From Telmatactis stephensoni (Eukaryota; Cnidaria; Anthozoa; Actiniaria; Isophelliidae), in NCBI GenBank assembly GCA_029948255.1, contig JALIZF010001769.1, positions 248,001 to 312,000 of the forward strand: 64,000 bases of DNA, in the 5' to 3' direction. Below the pieces are notes generated by a model. The model was not told the origin of the DNA, searched no databases, and saw only the letters and a list, made by a program, of their open reading frames with translations. A program made the translations under genes and the position numbers. Positions 1 through 9,688 of this stretch are shown here, in pieces. Every line of letters begins with the position of its first letter. Positions within the stretch are counted from its first letter, which is position 1.

Positions 1-1837
1 TAATCCCTGTTATCAACTGTAACCCTTGTTATCTACTGTATTCCCTGTTATCTACTGTAATCCCTGATATTTACTGTATTCCCTGTTATCTACAGTATTC
101 CCTGTTATCTACTGTAACCCCAGTTATCTACTGTATTCCCTGTTATCTACTGTAATCCCTGTTATCTACTGTAATCCCTGTTATCAACTGTAACCCTTGT
201 TATCTACTGTATTCCCTGTTATCTACTGTAATCCCTGATATTTACTGTATTCCCTGTTATCTACTGTATTCCCTGTTATCTACTGTAATCCCTGATATCT
301 GCTGTAACCCCTGTTATCTGCTGTAATCCCTGTTATCTACTGTAATCCCTGTTATCTCCTGTAATCCCTGTTATCTACTGTAATCCCTGTTATCAACTGT
401 AACCCCTGTTATCTACTGTAATCCCTGTTATCTACTGTAATCCCTGTTATCTCCTGTAATCCCTGTTATCTACTGTATTCCCTGATATCTACTGTAACCC
501 TCGTTATTTACTGTAATCCCTGATATCTGCTGTAACCCCTGTTATCTACTGTAGTCCCTGATATGAACTGTAATCCCTGTTATCTACTGTAACCCCCGTT
601 ATCTACTGTAATCCCTGATATCTACTGTAACCCCTGTTATCTACTGTAGTCCCTGATATGAACTGTAACCCCCGTTATCTACTGTAATCCCTGATATCTA
701 CTGTCATCCCTGTTATCTACTGTATCCCCTGTTATCTACTGTAATCCCTGATATGAACTGTAATCCCAGTTATCTACTGTAACCCCCGTTATCTACAGTA
801 ATCCCTGATATCTACTGTAATCCCACTTATCTACTGTAACCCCTGTTATCTACTGTAATCCCTGTTATCTGCTGTAATCCCTGTTATCTGCTGTAATCCC
901 TGATATCTGCTGTAATCCCTGATATCTGCTGTAATCCATGTTATCTACTGTAATCTCAGTTATCTACTGTAACCCCCGTTATCTACTGTAATCCCTGATA
1001 TCTGCTGTAACCCCTGTTATCTGCCGTAATCCCTGTTATCTACTGTAATCCCTGTTATCTACAGTAATCCCTGTTATCTAATGTAATCCCTGTTATCTAC
1101 TGTAATCCTTGTTATCTACTGTAATCCCTGATATCTACTGTAATCCCACTTATCTACTGTAACCCCTGTTATCTACTGTAATCCCTGTTATCTGCTGTAA
1201 TCCCTGTTATCTGCTGTAATCCCTGATATCTGCTGTAATCCCTGATATCTGCTGTAATCCATGTTATCTACTGTAATCTCAGTTATCTACTGTAACCCCC
1301 GTTATCTACTGTAATCCCTGATATCTGCTGTAACCCCTGTTATCTGCCGTAATCCCTGTTATCTACTGTAATCCCTGTTATCTACGGTAATCCCTGTTAT
1401 CTAATGTAATCCCTGTTATCTACTGTAATCCCTGTTATCTACTGTAATCCCTGTTATCTACGGTAATCCCTGTTATCTACTGTAATCCCTGATATCTACT
1501 GTGATCCCTGTTATCTACTGTAACCCCTGATATCTACTGTAATCCCTGTTATCTACTGTAATCCCTGTTATCTACTGTAATCCCTGATATCTACTGTAAT
1601 CCCAGTTATCTACTGTAATCCCTGTTATCTACTGTAATCCCTGTTATCTACTATAATCCCCGTTATCTACTGTAATCCCTGATATCTACTGTAATCCCTG
1701 TTATCTACTGTAACCCCTGTTATCTACTATAATCCCTGTTATCTACTGTAATCCCAGTTATCTGCTGTAATCTCTATTATCTTCTGAAATCCTTGTTATC
1801 TGCTGTAATCCCTGTTATCTACTGTAATCTCTGTTAC
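1..1837 (+). repeat. 19-bp satellite array, left arm
   Basis: Tandem array of a unit close to TAATCCCTGTTATCTACTG, with variants such as GATATC for GTTATC and ACCCC for ATCCC. It is already running at base 1, so its true left end is outside the window. The same unit recurs in the opposite orientation at 5692-8969. Some longer blocks (near 820-1080 and 1140-1400) repeat almost identically, which points to higher-order duplication. Confidence 0.95.
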
Positions 1838-2166
1838 TTTTTGCCAAAAGGAACTGTGGTCACGCTATTAGATCGCTATCCAGCGCGGAGATATGAGTCG
1901 CCTATTGACCTTTGTGTCCAATAAGGTCTTTACTGCATGGTACCGGCATTGCTCTGGTATTTAATCAATGAAAATGAAGCAATTCCTGTTACCCCAAGTT
2001 TCCTTTCTGTCTTGCAATCACTAATTGCCGATTGCCATTCGTCCCGTCAACCTTATTTTTGAAATAGCTATATTTGTAGCGCGCACATATTCGCTAAAAT
2101 GTCTTTCAAAAAGCGAACAAAATCCTCTACGTTTTTGTCTTCTTTTCCATCAAAATCACTACTTTG

Positions 2167-2508
2167 TCATTCACCTTCCCGGAGTTTTCCAGAATTTTTT
2201 ATGATTTGCGCGCGCAAGCGAGGTCAGGGGACAAAAATATTAAGAAATGATTGCATTTATCGGGAACTCTTGCATTTATATGAGAAAAACGTTGATTATG
2301 ACATAACAGAAGTAGTAGGAACTTTAGAGAATTTCTTCAAAACCATTCTTATGAATTGTTATCGGAGTTTATAGGTACAATACTCGTTTTTTGGCGAATT
2401 TTCCCAGTGTATCTAAGACTTGCTTTAATATAATTTTGTCCCCTGACCTCGCTTGCGCGCGCTGAATCGTAATGATCGAATTCTGGGAAACTCCGGGAAG
2501 GTGAATTA
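2167..2508. mobile_element. Foldback MITE, family A, copy 1
   Basis: The ends are inverted repeats: the left reads TTCACCTTCCCGGAGTTTTC, followed by GCGCGCAAGCGAGGTCAGGGG, and the complement of these returns at about 2430-2508. The length is about 340 bp with no credible coding sequence. A second, more diverged copy lies at 13795-14056, inside an AIF1 intron, in the opposite orientation. Confidence 0.8.
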
Positions 2509-2764
2509 GAAAGTACACACTTTTGATACTAGATAATATGAACAAAGTAGAACTAAGAAAACTTTGTTTTTAACACTCTTTTTGAAAACTCAAATCTGCA
2601 CTAAAACTGCATCTGGTTACTAAAAATAGCACAGATGGGAATCATCACGCCGCTCTCCCCATTAACAAGTTTCCCTCTCTTATATTATTTATGCTCTTTT
2701 GGGCTTAATAATATGCCAATTGACTATACAGTCAAGAAATCATGAGTACATTTTAGAGTACACC

Positions 2765-2998
2765 TTATTCTACGATGTTCATTGTATTCTAGTTTATTCA
2801 CTGTATTCTACTGTATATTCACTGTATTCTAGTGTATTCGCTGTATTTTACTAGCTTTATTCGCTGTATTCTAGCTAGTGTATTCACTGTATTCTAGTGC
2901 ACTGTATAATTCCAGTGTATTCACCGTATTCTATAGTGTATTCGCTGACTAGCGGTATATTCGCTGTATTCTAGTGTATTTACTGTATTCTTAACTAG
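2765..2998 (+). repeat. Degenerate minisatellite
   Basis: Irregular tandem units near TGTATTCTAGTGTATTCAC, about 19 bp, with interruptions. Similar motifs in inverse sense (GGGAATACACTAGTATACAG) follow the right satellite arm at 8970-9030. The two may therefore be matching sub-terminal parts of one element. Confidence 0.7.
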
Positions 2999-3319
2999 AT
3001 TCATCTGATCATTCTACACTTTATTCATATATTATTTTATATACATTTCAAACATGAAGAACATTAGCTCTAATTAACGACAAGATTTTATTTCCTTGAT
3101 ATGATATGATACAAAACAATAATGAAATATTACTAACCATAACACTGAAGGATTTCAGTTCTTTTTTCACCGAGTTTTATGCGGTGTTCATTTTTGAATC
3201 TATCCTTTTCTTCTCAGATTGTATGACTGTCAAAGTGTGTTTATAGACAGGGAGACAGGCTAAAATTGTGATGCTGTTTATACAATCAACAATTGCTATG
3301 TATATTTCTTTACAAGTTT

Positions 3320-3744
3320 TTAGATCACAAAAGATTCCATTTTTGTTTTTTGTGTAGGAAAGAATGGCGTATATAATATAAAGTATTCTAGCATGTTCAT
3401 TTTCCCCTCCTTTTTCATTTCGCTTTTATCTTCAATGGAAATTTTTGATTTTTTAGGCTTGATTGTTAATTTCATGTTATATAGTCTTTTCCTTGGTGTT
3501 CTTTTCGTTTTACTAGTGCTTAAAAGTTCATTACCACCACAGCCGTTTTCATGGCACTTTCCTGCATGTACATCTGTATTGGGCCGCGTGCACTCACCAT
3601 TTACTTGAATACATCGACATCTACTTTTGTAGGTGCGTGTATGCTTGGACGCGTACTTCTTTTTTTCACCACATCGGCATGGCTTCTGCGGCTTTTCTGT
3701 CGAAGCGTTTCTTGATTCACTTTGCTTAGTGTTGTGCATTTCTT
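3320..3744 (-). pseudogene. Cys-rich tail of OTU-element protein
   Basis: The frame holds a cysteine cluster: CRCG, then about 18 residues later CRC, then single C residues ending in a CGGN motif, followed by a Lys-rich tail. The pattern suggests a metal-binding module. It follows the OTU-like region on the same strand, but a shift of frame near 3745 separates them. The two are probably parts of one former protein. I do not recognise a named family, so the binding role is inferred only from the cysteine spacing. Confidence 0.4.
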
Positions 3745-4173
3745 CTTTTCCACTATAGATACGGTAGAAAGAGTGGGAGCAAGTACATCATAATGAACTG
3801 GTCCTGTTGGATTATATGCCAACGTGATATAGTGGTTCGATGGCTGTAGCTCCTCTGGAGAAACTGTCAAAAAGGGTGTCAAGTACAAAGGATTGAGAAT
3901 GAACAATGGTATTTGCAATGTATTCGCGATTGCTAATGGAATGATGTCGCCAACAGGACCAGAGAATGTACCTGATTCTCTAAAGCGTTCGGCTTCAACC
4001 AATATGTCAACAAAACTTGGCAGGAAGCTTTGGTAGAACTCTGTGCGATCGCCTTGTAGCTCTTGGACGGCCTTGCATCTAAGTGACTGGCAAGCTCATC
4101 CACAGTAAATGAACTCCGAAACCCCATGTGTTTGAGGTACTCAGATAATGGGTCATTATCACTAAGCAGGGAT
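3745..4173 (-). pseudogene. OTU-like protease, C-terminal half (broken)
   Basis: The translation contains a helical stretch (DELASHL), a segment ending IANTLQIPLFIL and a terminal NPTGPVHYDVL. This fits the second half of an OTU cysteine-protease domain, where HYDVL carries the catalytic histidine. A frame change near 4080 breaks it. The N-terminal half, with the DGNCLF nucleophile motif, continues at 4564-4790 beyond an inserted MITE. OTU domains cleave ubiquitin chains and also occur in transposon proteins. Given the two frame breaks and the insertion, this copy is presumably inactive. Confidence 0.65.
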
Positions 4174-4563
4174 CCCGGGGGGGGGACTCCATTGTTAAAG
4201 GATCGGGTATGCTCGTCGTATCTCTTAGGGGTAAAAATCAGCAATTTGGTATCTTTTAGGGTGTTAAAATTGACATTTAGAGTTTTAGCATTTCCTGGTA
4301 TCTTTTAGGGTATCAAAAGAGCCCATTGCTTATAATATCTTGTTCTCAAACGGAAGAAATTTGCCCAACAAAAGCGTGTCGACCGTCCAATTTTGTGTTT
4401 ATAATAATAATGTTTATTAGCTTGTTATCGCTGGTATCTCTTAGGGGTTAAAAAATCGTCCGGCCACGCCCTTTTAAAAACACTTCCGGTATCTTTTAGG
4501 GGTATTTTTGAAAATTTCCGACGAGCATACCCGATCGTTTTACAATGGAGTCCCCCCCCCGGG
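4174..4563. mobile_element. GC-ended MITE, family B, copy 1, with 8-bp TSD
   Basis: A 390-bp inverted-repeat element: the left end is CCGGGGGGGGGACTCC and the right end is its complement. It is flanked on both sides by the 8-bp direct repeat GCAGGGAT (4166-4173 and 4564-4571). It contains several copies of a TATCTTTTAGGG motif. An 8-bp target duplication is typical of hAT-type transposons. The insertion splits the OTU-like gene, so it came after that gene. Confidence 0.88.
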
Positions 4564-4790
4564 GCAGGGATACAAGTTGTGCTGCCACAGCAGTAAACAG
4601 ACAATTTCCGTCACCTTCTACAACATTTACATCAAATCCCCACGATGATGCTATGTTTTGAATTCTTGTATCAATGTCGATTTGAGGCAGGTCTCTCTGT
4701 TGATAACTTTCTAGATTGCACTCATTGGCTACACTTTGAGGACGCGTGAAAATGGGTAGGTCTCTGTAATTAAAACTTTAGTTCCTAATT
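4564..4790 (-). pseudogene. OTU-like protease, N-terminal half (broken)
   Basis: Translation on the minus strand gives SSWGFDVNVVEGDGNCLFTA. GDGNCLF is the hallmark of the OTU catalytic site: the Asp and Cys lie in one motif and Cys is the nucleophile. The rest of the domain lies past the MITE at 4174-4563. A further change of frame separates this piece from the upstream frame at 4854-5543. The protein is read as a transposon-borne OTU protein, now decayed. Confidence 0.68.
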
Positions 4791-4853
4791 TGCCTTTTAG
4801 AATAACAGCCAGCTTTAGCCGTTGAAGATCATCGCGTATGATACTTAACAGTT

Positions 4854-5543
4854 CTACTTGTGACGAGAAAGGGCTCTCAAAATCTTCCGACTTTGGTTGG
4901 CAATCTCGTTGATGATCATAACTATTTCCGACTGCAAATGTGCTATATGCGAAGACGTCAATTCTTTCAATGTTACTTTGGTTCTTTCTCGTTTTTCACA
5001 TTTTTTGGGCCGTTTTAAAGCTGAGTGAGAATCTGATTTCAGTTCTTCGATAACTAGTTCTTCAATTGAAGGTATGTTTAAACCTTTTTTTCTATTCTCG
5101 TTATAGATTATTTTTTCCATCCGCGCTTTTGCGAGATCGACACCTATTCTGTTTTTCATCGCAATCTTTTTTAGATCCCTGTGAAGCCTTTCATTTCTAA
5201 TAGTTCCACATCCTGGAGGAATCATGGATATACATCCTTTTTTCATCTGAACTTCGATGTTCTTCAACTCTTTTATAATATTTTTGCTCAAAGGTAAACT
5301 TTCGCCAGCATTCCTCATGTTTTTCCACTTTTCCATAAACCTGTTAAGGTTAGCAATAAGTGTTTGTGCATTTGGCGTGGGTTGACGCCTTTGCTCACCC
5401 TGGTCATTTTGCTCTCTGAAAACTAAGGAGTAGTCTCTACTCATTTCCCTATAGTGAGCAGAACGTTTTGAGAGTTTTTTTCGGTAAGTCTTTGTACTGC
5501 GTGAAACAATGAATCCAATTTTACTGCACATTTGGAAATACAA
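4854..5543 (-). CDS. Transposon-like protein with GTIRNERLHR motif
   Basis: This 229-codon frame is the longest intact one in the core of the foldback-type element. It is basic and helical. It contains PPGCGTIRNERLHRDL near residue 110, followed by a GVDLAKARMEKIIYNEN segment, and has a Lys/Arg-rich C-terminus. The GT..NE.LHR pattern recalls proteins of repetitive elements, but I cannot name the family. A neighbouring small frame at 5544-5669 may be its former N-terminus in another phase. The OTU pieces follow directly on the same strand, so one multidomain protein is likely. Its role in transposition is a guess. Confidence 0.5.
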   Translation of the reverse strand: MYFQMCSKIGFIVSRSTKTYRKKLSKRSAHYREMSRDYSLVFREQNDQGEQRRQPTPNAQTLIANLNRFMEKWKNMRNAGESLPLSKNIIKELKNIEVQMKKGCISMIPPGCGTIRNERLHRDLKKIAMKNRIGVDLAKARMEKIIYNENRKKGLNIPSIEELVIEELKSDSHSALKRPKKCEKRERTKVTLKELTSSHIAHLQSEIVMIINEIANQSRKILRALSRHK

Positions 5544-5691
5544 TTAAAAGTTGGTGACGCCATTTGCAACAATTGTCGACATATATAGCGGAAATCGACT
5601 TGTTTTTTCCTCGTAAATTTTTGCTAGCGATTCGAAAAGACATTTCACCTCATCAAAACTCTCAGTCATTGTGAATTTCCATCGAATAACT

Positions 5692-8600
5692 TGCAGTAGA
5701 TATCAGGGATTACAGTAGATAACAGTGATTACAGTAGATAACAGGGGTTAAAGTAGATAACAGGGATTACAGTAGATAACTGGGATTACAGTAGATATCA
5801 GGGATTACAGAAGATAACAGGGATTACAGTAGATATCAGGGATTACAGTAGATAACGGGGGTTACAGTAGATAACTGGGATTACAGTAGATAACAGAGAT
5901 TACAGTAGATAACAGGGATTACAGTAGATAACAGGGATTACAGTAGATAACAGGGATTACAGTAGATAACAGGGATTACAGTAGATAACATGGGTTACAT
6001 TAGATAACAGGGATTACAGTAGATAACAGGGATTACAGTAGATATCAGGGGTTACAGTAGATAACAGGGATTACAGTAGATAACAGGGAATACAGTAGAT
6101 AACAGGGATTACAGTAGATAACAGGGGTTAAAGTAGATATCAGGGATTACAGTAGATAACAGGGATTACAGTAGATATCAGGGATTACAGTAGATAACAG
6201 GGGTTACAGCTCATATCAGGGGTTAAGGAAGATAACAGGGGTTACTGTAGATAACAGGGATTATAGTAGATAACAGGGATTACAGTAGATAACATGGATT
6301 ACAGTAGATAACAGGGAATACAGTAGATAACAGGGGTTACAGTAGATAACAGGGGTTACAGTAGATAACAGGGAATACAGTAGATAACAGGGGTTAAAGT
6401 AGATAACAGGGATTACAGTAGATATCAGGGATTACAGTAGATAACAGGGGTTACAGTAGATAACAGGGGTTACAGTAGATAACAGGGATTACAGTAGATA
6501 ACAGGGGTTAAAGTAGATAACAGGGATTACAGTAGATAACTGGGATTACAGTAGATATCAGGGATTACAGAAGATAACAGGGATTACAGTAGATATCAGG
6601 GATTACAGTAGATAACGGGGGTTACAGCTCATATCAGGGGTTAAGGAAGATAACAGGGGTTACTGTAGATAACAGGGATTATAGTAGATAACAGGGGTTA
6701 CTGTAGATAACAGGGATTATAGTAGATAACAGGGATTACAGTAGATAACAGGGATTACAGTAGATAACAGGGAATACAGTAGATAACAGGGAATACAGTA
6801 GATAACAGGGAATACAGTAGATAACAGGGATTACAGTAGATAACAGGGATTACAGTAGATAACAGGGATTACAGTAGATATCAGGGGTTACAGTAGATAA
6901 CAGGGATTACACAGTGATTACAGTAGATATCAGGGATTACAGTAGATAACAGGGAGTACAGTAGATAACATGGATTACAGTAGATATCAGGGATTACAGT
7001 AGATAACAGGGAGTACAGTAGATAACATGGATTACAGTAGATATCAGGGATTCTAGTAGATAACAGGGGTTACAGTAGATAACAGGGATTACACTAGATA
7101 ACAGTGATTACAGTAGATAACAGGGATTACAGTAGATATCAGAGGTTACAGTAGATAACAGGGATTACAGTAGATAACAGTGATTACAGTAGATAACAGG
7201 GGTTACAGTAGATAACAGGGGTTACAGTAGATAACAGGGATTACAGTAGATATCAGGGGTTACAGTAGATAACAAGGATTACAGTAGATAACAGGGATTA
7301 CAGCAGATAACAGGGATTACAGTAGATAACAGGGATTACAGTAGATATCAGGGATTACAGTAGATAACAGGGAGTACAGTAGATAACATGGATTACAGTA
7401 GATATCAGGGATTCTAGTAGATAACAGGGGTTACAGTAGATAACAGGGATTACACTAGATAACAGTGATTACAGTAGATAACAGGGGTTACAGTAGATAA
7501 CAGGGATTACAGTAGATATCAGAGGTTACAGTAGATAACAGGGATTACAGTAGATAACAGTGATTACAGTAGATAACAGGGGTTACAGTAGATAACAGGG
7601 GTTACAGTAGATAACAGGGATTACAGTAGATATCAGGGATTACAGTAGATAACAGGGAGTACAGTAGATAACAGGGAGTACAGTAGATAACATGAATTAC
7701 AGTAGATATCAGGGATTACAGTAGATAACAGGGATTACAGTAGATATCAGGGATTACAGTAGATAACAGGGAATACAGTAGATAACAGGGAGTACACAGT
7801 GATTACAGTAGATATCAGGGGTTACAGTAGATAACAGGGAATACAGTAGATAACAGGGAATACAGTAGATAACAGGGAATACAGTAGATAACAGGGATTA
7901 CAGTAGACATCTGGGATTACAGTAGATAACAGGGATTACAGTAGATAACAGGGAATACAGTAGATAACAGGGACTACAGTAGATAACGGGGGTTACAGTT
8001 CATATCAGGGATTACAGTAAATAACAGGGAATACAGTAGATAACGGGGGTTACAGTAGATAACAGGGATTACAGTAGATAACAGGGGTTACAGTAGATAA
8101 CAGGGATTACAGTTCATATCAGGGATTACATGTAGATAACAGGGAATACAGTAGATAACAGGGATTACAGTAGATAACAGGGACTACAGTAGATAACGGG
8201 GGTTACAGTTCATATCAGGGATTACAGTAAATAACAGGGAATACAGTAGATAACGGGGGTTACAGTAGATAACAGGGATTACAGTAGATATCAGGGGTTA
8301 CAGTAGATAACAGGGAATATAGTAGATAAAAGGGAATACAGTAGATAACAGGGAATACAGTAGATATCAGGGATTACAGTAGATAACAGGGATTACAGTA
8401 GATAACAGGGATTACAGTAGATAACAGGGATTACAGTAGATAACAGGGATTACAGTAGATAACAGGGATTACAGTAGATAACAGGGGTTACAGTAGATAA
8501 CAGGGATTACAGTAGATATCAGGGATTACAGTAGATAACAGGGATTACAGTAGATAACAGGGATTACAGTAGATAACAGGGATTACAGTAGATAACAGGG

Positions 8601-8969
8601 GTTACAGTAGATAACAGGGATTACAGTAGATATCAGGGATTACAGTAGATAACAGGGATTACAGTAGATAACAGGGATTACAGTAGATAACAGGGGTTAC
8701 AGTAGATAACAGGGATTACAGTAGATATCAGGGATTACAGTAGATAACAGGGGTTACAGTAGATAACAGGGATTACACTAGATAACAGTGATTACAGTAG
8801 ATAACAGGGATTACAGTAGATAACAGGGATTACAGTAGATAACAGGGATTACAGTAGATAACAGGGATTACAGTAGATAACAGGGGTTACAGTAGATAAC
8901 AGGGATTACACAGTGATTACAGTAGATATCAGGGATTACAGTAGATAACAGGGATTACAGTAGATATTA
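5692..8969 (-). repeat. 19-bp satellite array, right arm
   Basis: About 3.3 kb of the unit CAGTAGATAACAGGGATTA, the reverse complement of the unit at 1-1837. Variants include GATATC for GATAAC and GGGG for GGAT. Longer blocks are duplicated inside it (for example 6940-7240 and 7350-7620), so the array grew by unequal exchange or segmental copying. No reading frame is credible here. Confidence 0.95.
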
Positions 8970-9069
8970 GGGAATACACTAGTATACAGGGAACACAGTG
9001 GTACACAGAGATTATACTAGTATACAGTTAATTAGTAAGGTGCCTATATGGTTTCCACCATGAAGTACA

Positions 9070-9526
9070 AGCCGCTCCAGGACTCGCGGAGAAAGAGAGT
9101 CCAATATAACTTGCATGCGCATGTCAGTTTAGTGACCACGCGATCACCACATTCATGTGGTGATCGCGTGGTTACAAATCCTAAAGTCATCTAATGATTC
9201 AAGATGGCTGAAGAAGAAAGTGTTTTGTATACACGATATCAGTCTCATTTCGGAAAGCCATTTGTTGATTCAGTGAGCTATGCACTTGGAAAAACCAACT
9301 ATAATATTTTACCAAAGTTTGAGCAGTTACAGGCCATTTACGGATGGACAGTTGTGAAAGACGTATTTGTGAATTTTTCGATACGCATCACTACCACTGC
9401 TACCAAACACTGACATTTGCATATTGCAAGCTCGCAAAATACTAATTAATCAATTGATTGGCTCATGTTGCACATGCGCATGCAAGTTATACTGGACTCT
9501 CTTTCTCCGCGAGTCCTGGAGCGGCA
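9070..9526. mobile_element. Foldback element with helicase-like fragment
   Basis: Inverted repeats of about 53 bp begin GCCGCTCCAGGACTCGCGG and end with the complement at about 9474-9526. A second hairpin built on GTGACCACGCGATCACCACA lies inside at 9133-9174. A 69-codon + strand frame at 9204-9413 contains LPKFEQLQAI and KDVFVN. This faintly recalls the start of a RecQ-type helicase, where a Q-motif precedes a KDVFV strand, but the Walker A loop is absent. The helicase likeness is weak; the inverted repeat is certain. Confidence 0.6.
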
Positions 9527-9646
9527 AGAAAGAGAGTCTGGGACTGGACTAGATCGAGACTCGCCTGTCTCAGTGCTGAAGACGCTACAGCTATGCAAAA
9601 ATTTACATAACACTGAACACACATGTTTCTTGTGTTTGTCTTTTAG

Positions 9647-9688
9647 AGCAATTCATGGAGTTTGATGAAGATCATTCAGGAGATGTTG
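9647..9688 (+). CDS. AIF1: AIF1 exon: first half of EF-hand 1
   Basis: The exon follows a T-rich acceptor (TTTTAG) and ends at GTGAGT. It encodes [13 protein letters not shown]; the calcium loop is completed by the next exon. A start two bases later (AGAG acceptor) would keep the same downstream frame only with a different upstream phase. Confidence 0.9.

Larger units (their letters stand above)
1..9030. mobile_element. Candidate foldback-type transposon with satellite arms
   Basis: Two arrays of one 19-bp unit, in inverted orientation, flank a unique core at 1838-5691. The core carries decayed reading frames with an OTU-protease motif. Drosophila FB elements and sea urchin TU elements are known to have long inverted repeats made of tandem subrepeats, and this arrangement looks the same. 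That it is one mobile unit is inference: the left end lies outside the window and no target duplication can be checked. Confidence 0.45.

Noticed and set aside
5692..8969. Satellite unit resembles part of the I-SceI homing endonuclease site (GATAACAGGG)
   Set aside because: The full 18-bp site is absent, and short similarity in thousands of bases of one repeat has no weight.
1..8969. Regular short repeats, possible CRISPR
   Set aside because: Units are contiguous with no unique spacers, and this is animal DNA.
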